Assembly: GCA_944388075.1 (NCBI GenBank) | Contig: CALXHI010000018.1 | Span: 1-64,000 of the forward strand | Direction: 5' to 3' | DNA from: an uncultured Clostridia bacterium | GTDB taxonomy: Bacteria > Bacillota > Clostridia > Oscillospirales > Ruminococcaceae | Length of the DNA: 64,000 nucleotides | In this document: positions 61,494 through 64,000 of the stretch, in pieces | How the letters are laid out: each line of letters begins with the position of its first letter | Position numbering within the stretch: the stretch's first letter is position 1 | Notes under the pieces: model-generated | Seen by the model: only the letters and a program-made list of their open reading frames with translations | Databases searched by the model: none | Told to the model about the DNA's origin: nothing | Made by a program: the position numbers and the translations under genes

Positions 61494-61577
61494 TGGAATC
61501 TCCTCCTAATGTGAATTTTAATTGGCAGATTACGAATTCGACCTCACCCAAAATCGGGTAAAAAGCCTGATACCTAT

Positions 61578-61606
61578 ATTCTACCAGATTTCCAGAAAAA
61601 AAGCAA
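61578..61606 (-). promoter_or_regulatory. Sigma-A promoter for tuf
   Basis: TTGCTT (61606-61601) and TAGAAT (61583-61578) are 17 bp apart on the minus strand, with TGG before the -10. It gives tuf independent transcription in the 230-bp gap after fusA. Confidence 0.62.
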
Positions 61607-61678
61607 GTGTTTTTTGAAAAAAATTCCGGATTCCATAGAATTCCAAGAAAACACTGCCCATATGGTATATGAATGCCC

Positions 61679-61701
61679 TGCCCTCACCGCCTGTGAGGGC
61701 A
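61679..61701 (-). other. Stable hairpin just after fusA
   Basis: TGCCCTCAC (61679-61687) pairs with GTGAGGGCA (61693-61701) around a 5-nt loop. No T-run follows on the minus strand, so it may be a processing site or a partial block between fusA and tuf rather than a terminator. Confidence 0.5.
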
Positions 61702-61723
61702 AGCACATGCATATCAAAAGGGA

Positions 61724-63811
61724 TTAGTCGTCGTCGCTGTGACCGCGATCACTCTTGATCTTGTCGGCAATATTCTTCGGCACCTCGGCGAAGCTATGCG
61801 GCTCCATCGAGTAGTTACCACGACCCTGCGAACGAGAGCGCAGGTCGCTGGCGTAACCGAACATGTTGCTCAGCGGAACGAGGGCATCGATCTGAGCGAG
61901 ACCATTGTGAATCTCCTGACCCTGAATCATGCCGCGACGGGAGTTGAGGTCGCCGAACACATCGCCCATATACTGCTCGGGCACGAATACGGAAACCTTC
62001 ATGAGCGGCTCGAGCAGAACCGGATTTGCCTTTCGCATTGCATTTTTGAATGCCATCGAACCGGCAATCTTGAATGCCATTTCAGAGGAGTCGACCTCAT
62101 GGTAGGAACCATCATAGAGGGTAACCTTCACGTCAACAACCTGATAGCCTGCGACGACACCGGACTGCATAGCGCTGCGGATACCCGCATCGACAGCCGG
62201 AATATACTCCTTCGGGATGGCACCGCCAACGATGTTGTTGATGAACTCATAGCCCTTGCCGGGTTCGTTCGACTCAACAGTGATTTTGACGTGACCATAC
62301 TGACCGGTACCACCGGTCTGCTTCTTGTGCTTGTAGTCCTCGTTGACGGTATTGCGGATGGTTTCCTTGTAAGAAACCTGCGGTGCGCCAACGTTGGCTT
62401 CGACCTTGAACTCACGCAGCAAACGGTCTACGATGATTTCAAGGTGCAGCTCACCCATACCAGCGATGATAGTTTGACCGGTATCGGTATCAGTCCAGGT
62501 ACGGAAGGTCGGGTCCTCCTCGGCGAGCTTAGAGAGGGCAATGCCCATCTTCTCCTGACCTGCCTTGGTTTTCGGCTCGATGGCGAGGTTGATAACCGGA
62601 TCCGGGAATTCCATGGACTCGAGAATGATCGGGTGGTTCTCATCGCAGAGGGTATCACCCGTGGTGGTGCACTTGACACCGATAACGGCAGCGATATCGC
62701 CGGCATACACGGTATCGATATCCTTCCGGTGATTGGAGTGCATCTGGAGGATACGACCCATACGCTCACGCTGGTTCTTGACAGCGTTCAGCACGGTTGT
62801 ACCGGAATCCACATGACCGGAATACACACGGAAGTAGCACAGCTTACCGACAAACGGGTCGGTTGCGATCTTGAATGCCAATGCGGAGAACGGCTCATCA
62901 TCGGAAGACGGACGGCTTTCCTCCTCATCGGTCTTGGGGTTCACGCCCGTGATGGCGGGAACATCCAGCGGAGACGGCATATAGTCAACAACAGCATCGA
63001 GCATCTTTTGCACGCCCTTGTTGCGATAAGAAGTACCGCAAACAACCGGTACGATGGTATTGGCGATTGTACCCTTACGGATACCGCGCTTAAGCTCCTC
63101 GATCGTCAGCTCCTCGCCCTCGAGGTACTTCTCCATCAGTTCATCATCGGTTTCGACGATGTGCTCAACCATCTCTGCACGATAGGACTCTGCCTTCTCC
63201 TGCATATCGGCAGGAATATCCTCAACACGAATATCCTTGCCCAGATCATCATAGTAAATGTAAGCCTTCATCTCCAGCAGATCGATGATGCCCTTGAAGG
63301 TATCCTCAGAGCCAATCGGCAGCTGAATCGGAACAGCATTACACTTCAGACGGTCTTTCATCATGTCTACGACTCGATAGAAGTCCGCACCCATGATGTC
63401 CATCTTGTTGACGTAGGCCATACGCGGTACCTTGTACTTGTCAGCCTGACGCCATACGGTTTCGGATTGTGGCTCAACGCCGCCCTTTGCACAGAACACG
63501 GTAACGGATCCGTCCAAAACACGCAGAGAACGCTCAACTTCAACCGTAAAGTCTACGTGACCGGGGGTATCAATGATGTTGATACGGTAACCATTCCAGT
63601 GGGCAGTGGTTGCAGCGGAGGTGATGGTAATACCACGCTCCTGCTCCTGTGCCATCCAGTCCATGGTAGCGGAACCATCGTGGGTTTCGCCGATCTTATG
63701 GTTGATACCGGTGTAGTACAGGATACGCTCGGTCGTAGTGGTCTTACCGGCGTCGATGTGAGCCATAATGCCGATGTTGCGAGTCATTTCCAAAGAACAA
63801 TCTCTAGGCAT
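61724..63811 (-). CDS. fusA: Elongation factor G
   Basis: EF-G drives ribosomal translocation. The 695-residue protein has G1 [20 protein letters not shown] (residues about 14-33), [17 protein letters not shown]3 [20 protein letters not shown] and G4 [15 protein letters not shown]. Domain II follows, then domain IV/V with [14 protein letters not shown] (residues about 470-485) and the final [26 protein letters not shown] precedes ATG 63811; the longer reading adds five residues and has no site. It follows rpsG and precedes tuf, the standard str order. Codon bias is strong. Confidence 0.97.
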   Translation of the reverse strand: MPRDCSLEMTRNIGIMAHIDAGKTTTTERILYYTGINHKIGETHDGSATMDWMAQEQERGITITSAATTAHWNGYRINIIDTPGHVDFTVEVERSLRVLDGSVTVFCAKGGVEPQSETVWRQADKYKVPRMAYVNKMDIMGADFYRVVDMMKDRLKCNAVPIQLPIGSEDTFKGIIDLLEMKAYIYYDDLGKDIRVEDIPADMQEKAESYRAEMVEHIVETDDELMEKYLEGEELTIEELKRGIRKGTIANTIVPVVCGTSYRNKGVQKMLDAVVDYMPSPLDVPAITGVNPKTDEEESRPSSDDEPFSALAFKIATDPFVGKLCYFRVYSGHVDSGTTVLNAVKNQRERMGRILQMHSNHRKDIDTVYAGDIAAVIGVKCTTTGDTLCDENHPIILESMEFPDPVINLAIEPKTKAGQEKMGIALSKLAEEDPTFRTWTDTDTGQTIIAGMGELHLEIIVDRLLREFKVEANVGAPQVSYKETIRNTVNEDYKHKKQTGGTGQYGHVKITVESNEPGKGYEFINNIVGGAIPKEYIPAVDAGIRSAMQSGVVAGYQVVDVKVTLYDGSYHEVDSSEMAFKIAGSMAFKNAMRKANPVLLEPLMKVSVFVPEQYMGDVFGDLNSRRGMIQGQEIHNGLAQIDALVPLSNMFGYASDLRSRSQGRGNYSMEPHSFAEVPKNIADKIKSDRGHSDDD

Positions 63812-63884
63812 TTGGTTTCCTCCCAATAGTTTGCGCTCTGTGTCCGCATATTATGCAGCTGCATAAATCGAACAGTCAAGAGCA

Positions 63885-64000
<116 letters not shown>

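Noticed and set aside
61679..61701. Terminator between fusA and tuf
   Set aside because: The stem is strong but no T-run follows on the minus strand, so I list it only as a hairpin.
61739..63829. A 696-codon plus-strand open frame across fusA
   Set aside because: It mirrors the strongly biased codons of fusA on the other strand; no start signal or known domain is present.

Overview
The window looks like chromosomal DNA of a cellulosome-bearing Ruminococcus-type Firmicute (Oscillospiraceae). R. champanellensis or R. flavefaciens relatives are my best guess, but this is inference from gene content. The signs are a dockerin protein, a decayed CotH-like/dockerin gene, GH5 and GH43 glycosidases, endospore genes (yqfC, yqfD, ylbJ), a leucine T-box, and Firmicute-style gene orders (era-yqzL-recO, rimP-nusA-ylxR-ylxQ-infB, rpsG-fusA-tuf). 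Promoters are classical sigma-A boxes with 16-18 bp spacers. Most also carry a TG one base before the -10, and six share the string TGTGGTAT.

Layout. Positions 1-3000 are a decayed accessory patch: a truncated secreted N-terminus like those of very large RHS-type surface proteins, an IS5-family transposase remnant, and a broken agr-type locus (GHKL kinase fragment plus frameshifted AgrB). A P-loop kinase and a TetR regulator follow. Positions 4100-11620 hold a minus-strand branched-chain amino acid operon, ilvB-ilvN-ridA-leuA-leuC-leuD-leuB, behind a T-box leader with a Leu CUC specifier. Upstream of it lie tRNA-Thr and tRNA-Tyr. Next come a dockerin protein, metG, mscL and a VanY-type peptidase (12-17 kb), then LCP, SLOG, nucleoside kinase, dnaC-like, dnaD, rnr and secG genes (17-24 kb). 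A small carbohydrate locus (GH5 divergent from lysR-SGNH esterase) sits at 24.4-27.8 kb. A RING-like membrane protein, a Cys-motif protein and ylbJ follow.

Positions 30.7-42.1 kb read on the plus strand: yqfC-yqfD-phoH-ybeY-era-yqzL-recO-mutS2, a CPBP-like protein that has lost its catalytic motif, nadE, ybaK and a GH43. Positions 42.7-63.9 kb read on the minus strand: a GldG/DUF4340 ABC-2 system, the long rimP-nusA-ylxR-ylxQ-infB-(small ORF)-rbfA-nrnA-truB-ribF translation/RNA operon behind a leader hairpin, an orphan sugar-binding lipoprotein, pyrE, the CotH/dockerin pseudogene, tuf, fusA and the 3' end of rpsG.

Most of the window is housekeeping sequence. The parts that deserve a second look are the decayed left end, the CotH/dockerin pseudogene with five in-frame stops but an intact reading frame, the 50-residue YqzL overlooked by length filters, the catalytically degenerate CPBP protein, ridA inside the ilv-leu operon, cytoplasmic GH5/GH43 enzymes, the nusA-operon leader hairpin and the shared extended -10 motif. 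I did not see a CRISPR array, prophage or clear defence island, and no wholly new multi-gene system stands out.
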